Source: DASYQD01 sp036005845
Lineage (GTDB): Bacteria; Acidobacteriota; Thermoanaerobaculia; Multivoradales; JAIOJS01
DNA: 64,000 bases
Reading direction: 5' to 3'
Assembly: GCA_036005845.1 (NCBI GenBank)
Contig: DASYQD010000079.1
Span: 1-64,000, forward strand
The translations under genes were made by a program, and so were the position numbers. The notes beneath the pieces are model-generated. The model was not told the DNA's origin. It searched no databases and was given only the letters and a program-made list of their open reading frames with translations. Below are positions 41,678 to 50,355 of this stretch, in pieces (position 1 is the stretch's first letter; each line of letters starts with the position of its first letter).

Positions 41678-43401
41678 TGCTGGACGCGGCGGGCGGGTGG
41701 CGGGACGGCGGCAGGCGCCGGGCGGCCGAAGGTCTTGCCGAAGAAGTCGTCGGGCTTCCACGCCGGCGCCCGCTCGTCGTCGGCGATCTCGCGGGCGAGG
41801 GTGACGTTGGCCTGCAGGAAGCGGACGGCGGAGGGCCAGTCGACCGGCAGCGTGACCTCGTCGCTCGGCTGGTGGTAGTGGGTGGCGAGGAAGCCGCGGA
41901 AGGCGGCCTCGCCGTTCACTTTCGAGTCGCGCGAGGTGAAGCCCGGCATCAGGTAGACCGAGGGCACGCCGCGCTCGACGAAGGAGTACTGGTCGCTGCG
42001 CACGAAGATGACCTCGTCGGGAATCGGATCGGGGCTCAACGCGAAGCCGGCGGCGCGCGCCGCGCGTTCCGCCGGACCTTCGAGTGAAGAGTGCTCGGCA
42101 CCGAAGGCCACCACGTCGCCGACCGGGTAGAGGAAGAGCGGCATGTCCAGGTTGACGTCGGCGACGAGGCGGCCGACGCCCGCCGGTGGGTGCGCCGCGA
42201 AGTGCTCGGAGCCGAGCAGCCCGCGCTCCTCGCCGGTGACGGCGAGGAACACGAGCGAGCGCCGCGGCCGCTTCGCCGCGGTGGCGAAGGCGCGCGCCGT
42301 CTCCAGCAGCAGCGCCGAGCCCATGGCGTTGTCGTAAAAGCCGTTGTAGATCTCGTCGCCGTCGACCGCGGCGCCGCGGCCGAGGTGATCGAGGTGGGCG
42401 CTGAAGACCACCGTCTCGCCGGCGACCGAGGGATCGCTGCCCGGCAGCACTGCCGCGACGTTGTGGCTCTCCAGCTTGCGCCGCTCGGAGCGGTAGGCGA
42501 GGTGGACCGCGACGCCGAGGTCGAAGCCGCGCCCGCCCGCTTCGGTCGCCCGCTGCGTGTCGCCGAGCTCGCGGCCGGCGGCGGCGAGCAGCGCCTCGAT
42601 GCCGGTGTCGCTGAGGTTGGCGAGCGCGTGCAGCTCTGGGTGCGCGCCGTGCGGCGTGCCGTCGGCCTCCAGCCAGTCCATGCTCGGCCGCTTGCCGGCA
42701 TTGGCGGCGTAGCGCTTCCACGGCGAGCGCGCCGCCTCGCCGGCCTCGCGGAAGGTGAGCACGCCGGCGGCGCCGTGGGCCGCGGCGACGGCGCGCTTGC
42801 GCTCGGTCGAGGCGTGGTAGGCCCGCTGGTCGTGCGGGAAGCTCGCCGGCCCGCCGCGCATCAGCAGCACCAGCTTGCCGCGCACGTCGCGGCCGGCGTA
42901 GTCGTCCCAGCCCAGCTCGGGCGCCTCGACGCCGTAGCCGACGAAGACGACCGGCGCCTCGACCTCGCTCTGGTCCGCGAGCACGCTGCCGTCGGCGACG
43001 AAGCCGTCCGCCCAGGGCAGCGTCGTGCGCTTGCCGGCGGCGACGATCTCGAGCACGGCGCTGTCAACGACGATGCTCGACGCGATGAGCGGCACGGGCA
43101 GCAGGTAGGAGTCGCCCGCTGCCGGCCGCAGCCCGAGCTGGCGCAGCTGCGCCTCGACGTAGCGGGCGGCGATTTCGTAGCCGGGCGAGCCGGTGAAGCG
43201 GCCCTCGAGCAGGTCGTCGGCGAGAAACGCGAGGTGGGCGCGGAGGCGCTCCGCCGCCTGCGAGTTGACGTGCGACGGCTCTACAGGACGCTGCGCCGCC
43301 GCCGCACCGAGCAGCGCGGCCACCGCCACGCCGGCGACCGCCGCCAAACGCGCGAGCGGGTGCGGGCGGCGGTCTTCGTCGTCGTCTCGCCAGCGCCGCA
43401 T
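41674..43401 (-). CDS. Exported M28-family aminopeptidase with PA domain
   Basis: 575 aa from ATG 43401; a longer TTG-started frame exists but lacks an SD. A basic N-terminus and hydrophobic segment (LAAVAGVAVAALLGAAAA) act as signal or anchor. A protease-associated domain (~110-230; APVVFVGYGVEAP, RGKLVLLMRGGP) precedes the di-zinc peptidase core: FSAHLDHLG (His), YDNAMGSALLLE (Asp), TGEERGLLGSEH (Glu/Glu), VNLDMP (Asp) and HYHQPSDE (His). The set is complete, so activity is expected. It would remove N-terminal residues from peptides in the periplasm. Convergent with DUF5916. Confidence 0.92.
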   Translation of the reverse strand: MRRWRDDDEDRRPHPLARLAAVAGVAVAALLGAAAAQRPVEPSHVNSQAAERLRAHLAFLADDLLEGRFTGSPGYEIAARYVEAQLRQLGLRPAAGDSYLLPVPLIASSIVVDSAVLEIVAAGKRTTLPWADGFVADGSVLADQSEVEAPVVFVGYGVEAPELGWDDYAGRDVRGKLVLLMRGGPASFPHDQRAYHASTERKRAVAAAHGAAGVLTFREAGEAARSPWKRYAANAGKRPSMDWLEADGTPHGAHPELHALANLSDTGIEALLAAAGRELGDTQRATEAGGRGFDLGVAVHLAYRSERRKLESHNVAAVLPGSDPSVAGETVVFSAHLDHLGRGAAVDGDEIYNGFYDNAMGSALLLETARAFATAAKRPRRSLVFLAVTGEERGLLGSEHFAAHPPAGVGRLVADVNLDMPLFLYPVGDVVAFGAEHSSLEGPAERAARAAGFALSPDPIPDEVIFVRSDQYSFVERGVPSVYLMPGFTSRDSKVNGEAAFRGFLATHYHQPSDEVTLPVDWPSAVRFLQANVTLAREIADDERAPAWKPDDFFGKTFGRPAPAAVPPPARRVQH

Positions 43402-43472
43402 CGGAGTCAGCTTCCCGTGGCGGCGGCCGCCTGTCAACCACGAGTCGGGGCTCTACCCGGCATGAAAGCGAA

Positions 43473-43496
43473 ACGGGCGAGGCCATCCCCGCCCGT
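43473..43496 (-). terminator. Terminator-like hairpin after msrB
   Basis: On the minus strand ACGGGCG pairs with CGCCCGT around a 10-base loop, with an outer GCGAA/TTCGC extension and a partly T-rich continuation (TTTCGCTTTC). It lies between the msrB stop and the M28 peptidase start on the same strand. Confidence 0.5.
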
Positions 43497-43519
43497 CTCG
43501 TTCGCCGCCATCGGCGCCG

Positions 43520-44149
43520 CTACTTCTTCGCCGGCTGCTGGAACAGCTTCAGGTACTGCCCGTACCCCTCCGCCTCCAGCTTGTCGACGGGGATGAAGCG
43601 CATCGACGCCGAGTTCATGCAGTAGCGCAGGCCCGTGGGTCGCGGCCCGTCGGGAAAGACGTGGCCGAGGTGTGAGTCGCCGTGCTTGCTGCGCACCTCG
43701 GTGCGCGACATCCACAGCTTGTTGTCGGTCTTCTCGACGACGTTGTCCTTCTCGAGCGGCTGCCAGAACGATGGCCAGCCGGTGCCCGAGTCGAACTTCT
43801 CGCGCGAGGAGAAGAGCGGCTCGCCCGACACCACGTCGACGTAGATGCCGTCCTGGTGGTTGTCCCAGTACTCGTTGCGGAACGGGGCTTCGGTGCCCTC
43901 GTGCTGGGTCACCTCGTACTGCTCGCGGGTGAGGCGCTGCTTGAGGTCGTCGTCGCTGGGCTTCTGGAACATCTTCCAAGGCTCCTTTCCGGCCGTGGCC
44001 GTGGCGGGGTGCGTGGCGCCGCCGGCCGCGGCCCGTGTCTCACTCCCAGTGGCCGCGCGGGCGCCGCAGCTCGTCGCCGCCGTCCACAGGGCCGCCAGGG
44101 CAAGGGCGCCGAGCGCCTTCGATCCGATCCGCTGAATGGTGGTGGTCAT
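43520..44149 (-). CDS. msrB: Methionine-R-sulfoxide reductase B, exported
   Basis: 209 aa from ATG 44149. The N-terminal ~50 residues form a lipoprotein-type or Sec signal (ALALAALWTAATSC) plus a low-complexity linker; the MsrB domain covers ~60-200. Family motifs: QYEVTQHEGTEAPF, FDSGTGWPSFW, HGDSHLGHVF and RYCMNSASMRF, whose Cys is the catalytic residue. The two CxxC zinc sites are missing (SGEPLFSS in place of CG.PLF), as in zinc-free MsrB. It reduces R-methionine sulfoxide in exported proteins. Confidence 0.93.
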   Translation of the reverse strand: MTTTIQRIGSKALGALALAALWTAATSCGARAATGSETRAAAGGATHPATATAGKEPWKMFQKPSDDDLKQRLTREQYEVTQHEGTEAPFRNEYWDNHQDGIYVDVVSGEPLFSSREKFDSGTGWPSFWQPLEKDNVVEKTDNKLWMSRTEVRSKHGDSHLGHVFPDGPRPTGLRYCMNSASMRFIPVDKLEAEGYGQYLKLFQQPAKK

Positions 44150-44265
44150 GCTGATGTGTCTCCCGTTGCCAGGCGGGTCCGTCGCCCGCGCATCGTTTGT
44201 TCGTGCGCCGCGGGCGAGTGGATTCGTCGCTGCTCGATGATAGCGGGCCGGTCGAGCGGCCCCTC

Positions 44266-44733
44266 TCAACGCCAGGCGTCGCCCATCTCGGCGCGCAGCG
44301 CGCGCAGCGACAGCAGCACGTCGGCGAAGAAGACGACTGCCGACACCAGCAGCGCCAGCAGGGCGACGAAGAACAGGCTCACGACGACCACCCGCAGGTT
44401 CGCCTGCAGGAAGGCCATGGCGGTGAGCATCAGCACCATCGTGCAGGCGCAGAGCACGGTGACCATCACCGAGGCGATGGAGATCCACAGCAGCCGCGCG
44501 CGGCGCGCCAGCACTTCGAGCTGGATGCGTTCGCGGGCCGCCGCCGCCGCGTCCTCGGCGCCACCGCGCAGCTGGGCGCTCAACGAGCGCGAGCGATCGA
44601 TGACGCGCGACAGCCGATTGGTCATCGACAGCAACAGCAGCCCGACGCCCGAGATCAGCGCGATGGGCGAGATCGAGGTCTGCAGCAGGTGAGCGAGCTC
44701 GCCGGCGGCTTCGGGGGCGACGGGTGCGGCCAT
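44266..44733 (-). CDS. DUF2721-family membrane protein
   Basis: 155 aa from ATG 44733. Three hydrophobic segments and the DUF2721-type start LLQTSISPIALISGVGLLLLSM followed by TNRLSRVIDRSRSL, then a charged helix and two adjacent C-terminal helices. Function of the family is unknown. Upstream of msrB on the same strand, 116 bp away. Confidence 0.85.
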   Translation of the reverse strand: MAAPVAPEAAGELAHLLQTSISPIALISGVGLLLLSMTNRLSRVIDRSRSLSAQLRGGAEDAAAAARERIQLEVLARRARLLWISIASVMVTVLCACTMVLMLTAMAFLQANLRVVVVSLFFVALLALLVSAVVFFADVLLSLRALRAEMGDAWR

Positions 44734-44823
44734 CGCGCGGCATTCTCTCGCACTGCGCCGCGCCGGGGGGCGAAGCACACCTGGGCGAGCCCGCTCGGCG
44801 CCGCGTCGAGCAGCGTCCGCCGG

Positions 44824-45273
44824 TCAGCCGCCGCCGCGCACGAGGGCCTCGGCCCAGTCGAGGATCTGCTGCAGCCGCTCGCCCAGCAGCGCCCGCGCCT
44901 GCGCGTAGGTCAGCCAGCGGAACTCGTGGTGCTCGGGGCGCCCGAGCTCGGACGATACCGGCAGGCTCACCTGATCCGACAGCTCGCTCGACGCCGCTTC
45001 CGCAAGGTAGTAGCGCGCCACCTTGTTGCCGGCGTAAGGCGCCGTCTCGCGATACACCTCGCCCCACGCGAAACGCAAGTCGCGCAGCGTCGTCTCCTCC
45101 TCCACCTCGCGCTGCGCCGCGGCGAGCGGCTCCTCGCCGGCGCCGATACCGCCCTTGGGGAAGTCCCAGTAGCGGTAGGCGCGCAGCAGCAGGTAGCGCG
45201 GCTCACCGCCGTCGCGGCGCACGATCACGGCGCCCGCGGCGCGGCGACCAATGGACGCAGGGCTACGCGCCAT
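44824..45273 (-). CDS. NUDIX hydrolase
   Basis: 149 aa. The Nudix box is intact: G-G-I-G-A-G-E-E through REVEEET (residues ~41-62), giving the metal-binding REVEE helix. RAYRYWDFPKGGI before it and short length resemble the diadenosine tetraphosphate hydrolase (bis(5'-nucleosyl)-tetraphosphatase) group, a tentative subfamily guess. Cytosolic, hydrolyses nucleoside diphosphates linked to another group. Confidence 0.9.
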   Translation of the reverse strand: MARSPASIGRRAAGAVIVRRDGGEPRYLLLRAYRYWDFPKGGIGAGEEPLAAAQREVEEETTLRDLRFAWGEVYRETAPYAGNKVARYYLAEAASSELSDQVSLPVSSELGRPEHHEFRWLTYAQARALLGERLQQILDWAEALVRGGG

Positions 45274-45355
45274 GGCCGCGAAGCTACCATCGACATGCGC
45301 GCGAGACGCGAGCGGCCAAGCGCCGGCGTCCCGCGCGATGCCGGGCCTCGCTTCG

Positions 45356-46105
45356 CTACGGCGTCACGTCGGCGCAGCGCGCCCACGCGGTGAGGGACGA
45401 GCCCACCGGCATGATGCGCTCGATGGAGGCGATCCAGCCGGTGCCGGTGGCGTTCGGTGCGTTGGTGATGTCCACCGGCGTGCTGTGTCCGCCCGGCAGC
45501 ACGTCGTGGGTGAAGCCGCCGCCGACCACCGGGTCGCCGGGATCGCAATCGGCCTCGACGGTGATCTTCTCGACGTTGACGCCATCGGCCGCATGGACCG
45601 TCGCCGAGCGGGTGTAGAACGTGGACGTGCCGCCGCCGGGAGGTCCGGGAGGACCGGGCGGCCCCGCGGGACCCGGCGCGCCGGGAGCGCCGGGAGCACC
45701 GGGAGCGCCCGGTGGTCCCGGCGGACCGGCAGGACCGGCGCCGCCGATGGTGAGCGCGTACTCGTCGCTCTGGCTCTGGCCGTTGCCGATCGCCACGGTG
45801 AGCAGGTAGTCGCCCGCCGGCGGCAGCCCGCCGGCGCCCGTGAAGTCGCAGCTGATCGTCTGCGGCGAGGAGGCGAACTGCGCCGTGCACAGCGGCGTCA
45901 CGTCGCCGATCTCGCCCAGCGTCACCTTCAGCTTCGCGGCGGAGCCGAAGTCGTGGCCACTGACGACGATGGTCGACGTGGCGTCGTCGACGGCGACCTC
46001 GGTGATAGCGAGATGGCCGCCCGGCGAGCCGGCGGCGAAGGCCGCCCCCGGCGTCACCGCAGCAGCGACCAGGGCGGCGGCCAGGAACGAGCGCCTCTGT
46101 GACAT
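45356..46105 (-). CDS. Exported collagen-like repeat protein
   Basis: 249 aa from ATG 46105 (GAGGAGG five to six bases upstream). Signal peptide MSQRRSFLAAALVAAAVTPG cleaved near AFAAG. A ~100-residue beta-rich, IPT/TIG-like domain (ITEVAVDDATSTIVVSGHDFG) is followed by about 12 uninterrupted Gly-X-Y triplets (~132-170; GPP, GAP, GPA). A C-terminal ~80-residue domain with two Cys ends the protein. Bacterial collagen-like stalks trimerise and present a terminal domain at the surface. Such architecture is frequent in environmental bacteria with unknown ligand. Confidence 0.85.
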   Translation of the reverse strand: MSQRRSFLAAALVAAAVTPGAAFAAGSPGGHLAITEVAVDDATSTIVVSGHDFGSAAKLKVTLGEIGDVTPLCTAQFASSPQTISCDFTGAGGLPPAGDYLLTVAIGNGQSQSDEYALTIGGAGPAGPPGPPGAPGAPGAPGAPGPAGPPGPPGPPGGGTSTFYTRSATVHAADGVNVEKITVEADCDPGDPVVGGGFTHDVLPGGHSTPVDITNAPNATGTGWIASIERIMPVGSSLTAWARCADVTP

Positions 46106-46262
46106 GAAACCCTCCTCGAGGTCGAAGTGGACCGCGGTACTACTCCCTTCGCGCAAACGCGGAGCCCGCGGGATCACCGGCGTCGACCGCCGCGCCTGCG
46201 GGAACGCCACAGGCAAGCGGAGAATTCGGCGGTGTCCGTCCGTCTAACCTAGGAGCACCGGC

Positions 46263-47090
46263 ATGCGCACTTTCCCCTACGACGACTCGCCCACCTCGCT
46301 CTTTCACCCGGAGCGGGCGACCGATTTCTTTCAGCACGGCCCCGTCCGCACCGACGATGCCCTCTGCGCGGAGATGGCGCGGCTCGCCTACGTGCGCGAT
46401 GCGGCGGCGCTGCGCGGCTTCCTGCAACGCGCCGGGTTCAGTCTCGTCGACATGCTCGACGTCGAGGGCTCGCAGGCTTTCATCGCCGACGATGCGAGCC
46501 GGCGGGTCATCTCCTTCCGCGGCACGCAACCGGACGACCCCAAGGACATCTTCGTGGACGCGCGGTTCCTGCTCGTTTCGTGGGAACGCGGCGGCCGCGC
46601 CCACGAGGGTTGGATCGCCGGGCTGCGACCCCTCCGCGGCCGCATCGACGAGCACGCGCAGACGCCGCTGCGGCTGCTGCTGACGGGGCACAGCCTGGGC
46701 GCCGCGCTGGCGACTCTCACCGCGAGCCTTCACCCGCCGCACGGCCTGCACACCTTCGGCTCGCCGCTCGTCGGCGACGAGGAGCTGGGGCGCACGCTCG
46801 ACGGAGTGACTCACCACCGCTACGTCGACTGCTGCGACCTGGTCACCCGGCTGCCGCCCGCGGCGTTCGCCTATCGCCACACCGGCGAACGCCGTTTCCT
46901 CGACCGCGAAGGGACTCTCCGCCCGGCGGCGACCGACGACGACATCCGCCGCGAGTGCCGGGGCGCCCGCACCCGGTACCTGCTCAAGCTTCCTTTCCTG
47001 CGCGGCAAGGTGGCCACCCGCGACCTCGCCGACCACGCGCCGGTCAACTACGTCTCGGCGCTGCTCGGCCTGCTTGACACGACGTCCTAG
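46263..47090 (+). CDS. Lipase class 3 family alpha/beta hydrolase
   Basis: 275 aa, ATG with GGAG. The nucleophile elbow LLLTGHSLGAALA (Ser ~142) plus VISFRGTQ and HTFGSPLVG are class 3 lipase landmarks; Asp and His of the triad are plausible at VDCCDLVTRLP and DLADHAPVNYV. No signal peptide, so intracellular or secreted by another route. Expected to hydrolyse lipid esters. Confidence 0.88.
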   Translation: MRTFPYDDSPTSLFHPERATDFFQHGPVRTDDALCAEMARLAYVRDAAALRGFLQRAGFSLVDMLDVEGSQAFIADDASRRVISFRGTQPDDPKDIFVDARFLLVSWERGGRAHEGWIAGLRPLRGRIDEHAQTPLRLLLTGHSLGAALATLTASLHPPHGLHTFGSPLVGDEELGRTLDGVTHHRYVDCCDLVTRLPPAAFAYRHTGERRFLDREGTLRPAATDDDIRRECRGARTRYLLKLPFLRGKVATRDLADHAPVNYVSALLGLLDTTS

Positions 47091-47108
47091 GCAAATCGCC
47101 GGCGACGA

Positions 47109-47573
47109 TCAAACCGGCTCGAGCTCGAACACGCGATAGCCGGAGTCCCGCATCCCGATGCGCCGGTAGACCTCCTGCGCATGGCCGTTGTGCTCGTCGA
47201 CGTAGAGGCGCACCGCGCGCGCGCCGTCGTCGCGCGCCATCAGGAGCGCCCGCTCCCACAGCGCGCGGAAGACGCCGCTGCCGCGCGATTCGGGGGCGAC
47301 GTAGACGCTCTGCAGCCAGTAGATCGGGCCGTTGCGCCAGTCGCTCCACTCGACGGTGAGCATGAGCTGGCCGACGATGCGGCCGCCGCTCTCGGCGACG
47401 AGGTAGACCCCTTTCGCGCGATCGGCGAGCAGCGCCTCGACGCCCGCTTGCGCCGTCGCCGGCTCGAGCGCCAGCCCTTCGCTCTCGAGCGCCAGGCGGA
47501 CGTTGAAGTCGGCGATCGTCGCGGCGTCGTCCGGGCGGGCGAAGCGGACCTCGACGGGCGCGGCCGGCAGCAT
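47109..47573 (-). CDS. GNAT-family N-acetyltransferase
   Basis: 154 aa. Standard GNAT fold elements: VRFARPDDAATIADF start, VGQLMLTVEW strand, LQSVYVAPESRGSGVFRALWE (the acetyl-CoA pyrophosphate-binding Q/RxxGxG/A region) and a C-terminal MRDSGYRVFELEP strand. Substrate unknown. Convergent with the lipase. Confidence 0.88.
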   Translation of the reverse strand: MLPAAPVEVRFARPDDAATIADFNVRLALESEGLALEPATAQAGVEALLADRAKGVYLVAESGGRIVGQLMLTVEWSDWRNGPIYWLQSVYVAPESRGSGVFRALWERALLMARDDGARAVRLYVDEHNGHAQEVYRRIGMRDSGYRVFELEPV

Positions 47574-47657
47574 GGCGCGCGAATCTTAGAGCTTGGCGCC
47601 CCCTCTTGACACTTGGCGGCTTGGCGCGCATCATGGCGAAAAAGAGGCGTAACGACG

Positions 47658-47948
47658 ATGATGCTGCTCCGCCGCAAGCCCGCTCCCCGTCCCGATCTGC
47701 AAGCCGCCGCCGACGCCGCCGCGTGGCGCATGCTGCTCCGCCGCCGACCCGAGATGGCGGAGCGCATCCGCCTGGCGCTCGCCGCGGGCAAGCCGCTGCA
47801 AGGCGTCGTCGATGCGGCCGCGCAACCGGCAGCTGCTGGTGCGCTCAGAGACCCAGCGTGGCCGCGTCTGCGGCTGCTGCTGCCCTGCGCCGTGCACGGC
47901 TGCGCGCGCTCGCTCGGCCTGCTCGCCGCCGCGCGCCCGAGCGCCTGA
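47658..47948 (+). CDS. Possible small protein, low confidence
   Basis: 96 codons from ATG 47658, with a weak GAGG ten bases upstream. The first half (LQAAADAAAWRMLLRRRPEM, AERIRLALAAGKPLQ) could be a helical hairpin; the second half is alanine/arginine-rich and reads like non-coding GC-rich DNA. The stretch from here to 48147 holds no other gene that I can support. Confidence 0.28.
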   Translation: MMLLRRKPAPRPDLQAAADAAAWRMLLRRRPEMAERIRLALAAGKPLQGVVDAAAQPAAAGALRDPAWPRLRLLLPCAVHGCARSLGLLAAARPSA

Positions 47949-48147
47949 GCCCGCAGCGCCGCGCCAGGCGGCGGTCGACGACGTGCGCGGCGACAACGGT
48001 ATGCTGCGGCCACCGAGGGAGGGTCGTTGCATGCATCCAGCCGGCCGCATCGTGGCCCCGCTGCTCGTGCATCCCGATGGCGATGCGCGGCAAGCCGGCG
48101 CACCCCGGCGAGCCGATGGAGCCGTGACGGCGGCGGGAGGCTGAGCG

Positions 48148-48996
48148 TTGGGCTCGATCGAGCCGGCGCCGAGGCCCGGCGCGGATCGCGGGCCGGTGCG
48201 CTTGCGGTTCGATCGGTTCGACGGCTTGGTGGCGCTGCTCGCAGGCCTAGTCGCGGCGATCTTGCCCACCGAGCCGCGCGAGGCGATGGCGCGGCGTTAC
48301 GGCGTCGACCCGCCGTTCTGGTCGGGGATGCTCGGCGTCGTCGAGGCGCTCGGCGGCGGCCTCTGGCTGGTCGACAACTACCTGCATCGCGTGCGCGCGC
48401 TCGTCGACCAGGGCGTCGACGCGGCGTTCGCCGCCGGCTTCGAGGAGCATCCCACCGACACCCTCGCCGTGATGTGGAGCGGCTCCTTCGCGTGGCTGCG
48501 CTGGCTCACCTCGCCGCTCGTCCTCTTCATGACGCTGGCGATGATCACCGGCGCGGTGCGCATGATGAGCTTCGGCCTCAACCGCGAGGCGGTGGGCGAG
48601 CCGCTGGTGTGGCTCGGCTGGCGCGTCTGGCGCGGCGTGCGCCGCTCGGGCCTGGCGGCCGAGCATGCGGTGCGTTTCGGTCCGGCCCGCGCGGACCGCG
48701 TGCTGCCCACGAACGACGGCGGCCTGCTGGTCCTCACCAGCGCACCCCGGCCCGAGTGGAACGAGATGGTCACGATCGAAGTCGGCGACCGCTTTTTCCG
48801 ACTCGCCGAGGTCGACCAGCGGCGCGAAGACGGTCAGCTCTGGCACGGCTACCGCCTGCGCGAGGAGGACCCGACGGCAGTCATCCGCGCGCTGCTGCGC
48901 TACGAGGCGCCGGAAGGCGCGCTACTTGTCGCGGCGGCGGTTGATCACCAGCCCGGCCGCGCCGAGCACGGCGCCGAGCACGATGGCGCCGGGTAG
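48148..48996 (+). CDS. Hypothetical membrane protein, 282 aa
   Basis: TTG start with GGGAGG seven bases upstream. Two or three hydrophobic segments (GLVALLAGLVAAILP, GMLGVVEALGGGLWLVDNYL, LTSPLVLFMTLAMITGAV) are followed by a soluble C-terminal domain with MVTIEVGDRFFRLAEV and LWHGYRLREEDP. No family recognised. The last 75 bp overlap the convergent IPTL-CTERM-like miniprotein gene, and the final ~24 residues are compositionally odd. Confidence 0.7.
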   Translation: MGSIEPAPRPGADRGPVRLRFDRFDGLVALLAGLVAAILPTEPREAMARRYGVDPPFWSGMLGVVEALGGGLWLVDNYLHRVRALVDQGVDAAFAAGFEEHPTDTLAVMWSGSFAWLRWLTSPLVLFMTLAMITGAVRMMSFGLNREAVGEPLVWLGWRVWRGVRRSGLAAEHAVRFGPARADRVLPTNDGGLLVLTSAPRPEWNEMVTIEVGDRFFRLAEVDQRREDGQLWHGYRLREEDPTAVIRALLRYEAPEGALLVAAAVDHQPGRAEHGAEHDGAG

Positions 48997-49098
48997 GCCG
49001 AGGGTGGGGATGCCGGGTGGCGCCTTCGACTGCGCGCCGGCGAGCGAGGGGACGAGCCAGACGACGGCCGCGGCGAGAGCGGTCCTCACTGATTTCAT
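48922..49098 (-). CDS. 58-aa miniprotein: signal peptide plus IPTL-CTERM-like anchor
   Basis: ATG 49098 with GGAGG five bases upstream. Residues 1-24 are a signal peptide (KSVRTALAAAVVWLVPSLAG). The remainder is almost only a sorting-signal-like tail: GIPTLGLPG, hydrophobic AIVLGAVLGAAGLVI, then NRRRDK. This is the layout of IPTL-CTERM/PEP-CTERM/LPXTG-type signals without a passenger domain. It may be a small membrane peptide or a remnant of a CTERM protein. Its 3' end overlaps the preceding gene. Confidence 0.7.
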   Translation of the reverse strand: MKSVRTALAAAVVWLVPSLAGAQSKAPPGIPTLGLPGAIVLGAVLGAAGLVINRRRDK

Positions 49099-49186
49099 GG
49101 AGCCCTCCTGAACAGAATGGACCTGCGTAGGGTACCGCTCTCCGCGGCCCGATGGCAATCGGCCGGCTGCCATCGGCCCGCCGTCT

Positions 49187-50200
49187 TCAGCGAAGGCGCG
49201 GCAGCAACCAACTGACGAGCGGGTACGTCGCCGGTTCGAGGATCAAGTTCACCGGGACGGGGTGGACGCGTTCCTGCGGCCGGAACTTGCTCTTGAAGCG
49301 GTAGACGGGCCCCGAGCGGCTGCCGAGATCGTAGAGCGTACAACCGTGGGCGAAGGAGTCGCGCATGGCGCGGAAGTGCAGCAGGCAGGAGGGGCTCGAG
49401 TGGTCGCCCAGCGCTTCGCGATCGAGGGCGCCGATGACGTAAGTGGCGCGCGAGCCGGCGCGCACGACAAGGATGGACTGCACCGGGCGGCCGTCGATCG
49501 AAGCGGTGTAGATGCGCACCGTGTCCAGTGGGCGAGCGCGCTCGAGAAGGCGGCGCCAGCTGGCGCGCGAGCGGCCGTAGCGGCTGCGGAACTGGTGGAC
49601 CTGCATCCAGATCGGCCACGCCACCCGCAGCGCCTCGTCGCTATCCGCCGATTCGACGACGAAGCCGGCGCGCTCCGCCTTGCGTATGGCGCGCCGCGCC
49701 ACCGGCGCGAAGTTCCTCGCCGTCTCCTCGTCGCTTGCCGCCTGCGGCACGACCAGCGACTCGGGCTCGGCGATGGAGAACGGAAACAACGCGTCGCGAT
49801 TCGACGGCGCGAGCGATTCGAGGCGAGCCAGGGCGGCCACATCGGTGGCGGTGAAGCACGCCAGCACGAACCCGCGCTTGCGCAGCTCCGTCACCAGCGA
49901 TTCGAGGCAGGCCGTCGTCGTCGCCTCGTCGAGGTCCCGCAGCCACACCGGCCCCTCGCGCACCAAGCCGACACGCATCCTCCCGAAGCCGAGCGCGAGC
50001 ACGCTGAGGAAAGCCACCGGCTCCGTCGGCGGGCCGTACGCCAAGTAGCTGCTGCGCAGCCGCCACGACGTCATCGACTCGTTCCAGTACGGGTACTGGA
50101 GGAACGAGGCCTCGGTGGCGAGCAGACCGCGGTCCCACCCGGCAAGCTCGCCGGGAGCGACCGAACGCCAGCTCAGGTCTGCCGCTGCGATGCGCGCCAG
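49187..50200 (-). CDS. FemAB/FmhB-like GNAT acyltransferase
   Basis: The fold looks like the double-GNAT family that adds amino acids to lipid II or builds extracellular polysaccharide: LVREGPVWLRDL, FAPVARRAIRKAERAGFVVE and DHSSPSCLLHFRAMRDSFAHGCTLYDLGS. The first conventional start is ATG 50074 (295 aa), but in-frame sequence upstream clearly codes the family N-terminus (GWDRGLLATEASFLQYPYWN) back to ~50200, with an in-frame TAG at 50216-50218 and no ATG, GTG or TTG between. I therefore place a CTG at 50200 as the likely start (337 aa). The gene follows a terminator and a tiny ORF on the same strand. An N-terminal frameshift or sequencing error is the alternative. Confidence 0.78.
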   Translation of the reverse strand: MARIAAADLSWRSVAPGELAGWDRGLLATEASFLQYPYWNESMTSWRLRSSYLAYGPPTEPVAFLSVLALGFGRMRVGLVREGPVWLRDLDEATTTACLESLVTELRKRGFVLACFTATDVAALARLESLAPSNRDALFPFSIAEPESLVVPQAASDEETARNFAPVARRAIRKAERAGFVVESADSDEALRVAWPIWMQVHQFRSRYGRSRASWRRLLERARPLDTVRIYTASIDGRPVQSILVVRAGSRATYVIGALDREALGDHSSPSCLLHFRAMRDSFAHGCTLYDLGSRSGPVYRFKSKFRPQERVHPVPVNLILEPATYPLVSWLLPRLR

Positions 50201-50235
50201 CGTACCCGCGCGCGGCTACGCATTGCCAAACGAAG

Positions 50236-50273
50236 AAAGGCCCTCGGTACCCGGGTGGGCGCCGAGGGCCTTT
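50236..50273 (-). terminator. Strong intrinsic terminator upstream of the FemAB-like gene
   Basis: A 12-bp perfect stem, AAAGGCCCTCGG with CCGAGGGCCTTT, and a 14-base loop. On the minus strand the stem is followed by TTTC, and on the plus strand by TTTTGG. It closes the short unit that starts near 50585 and lies just before the FemAB-like coding sequence, so it could act as an attenuator. Confidence 0.8.
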
Positions 50274-50355
50274 TGGCTTCACGTCAGTGGCGTTGGGTTG
50301 ACCCCGCTTACAGGAGGGTCCCAGTGGCGCGCCACGCGCAGCCGGAGGTACCCCG

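Noticed and set aside
42091..43596. Plus-strand frame of about 500 aa opposite the M28 peptidase
   Set aside because: Antisense shadow; the minus strand carries the complete M28 zinc ligands.
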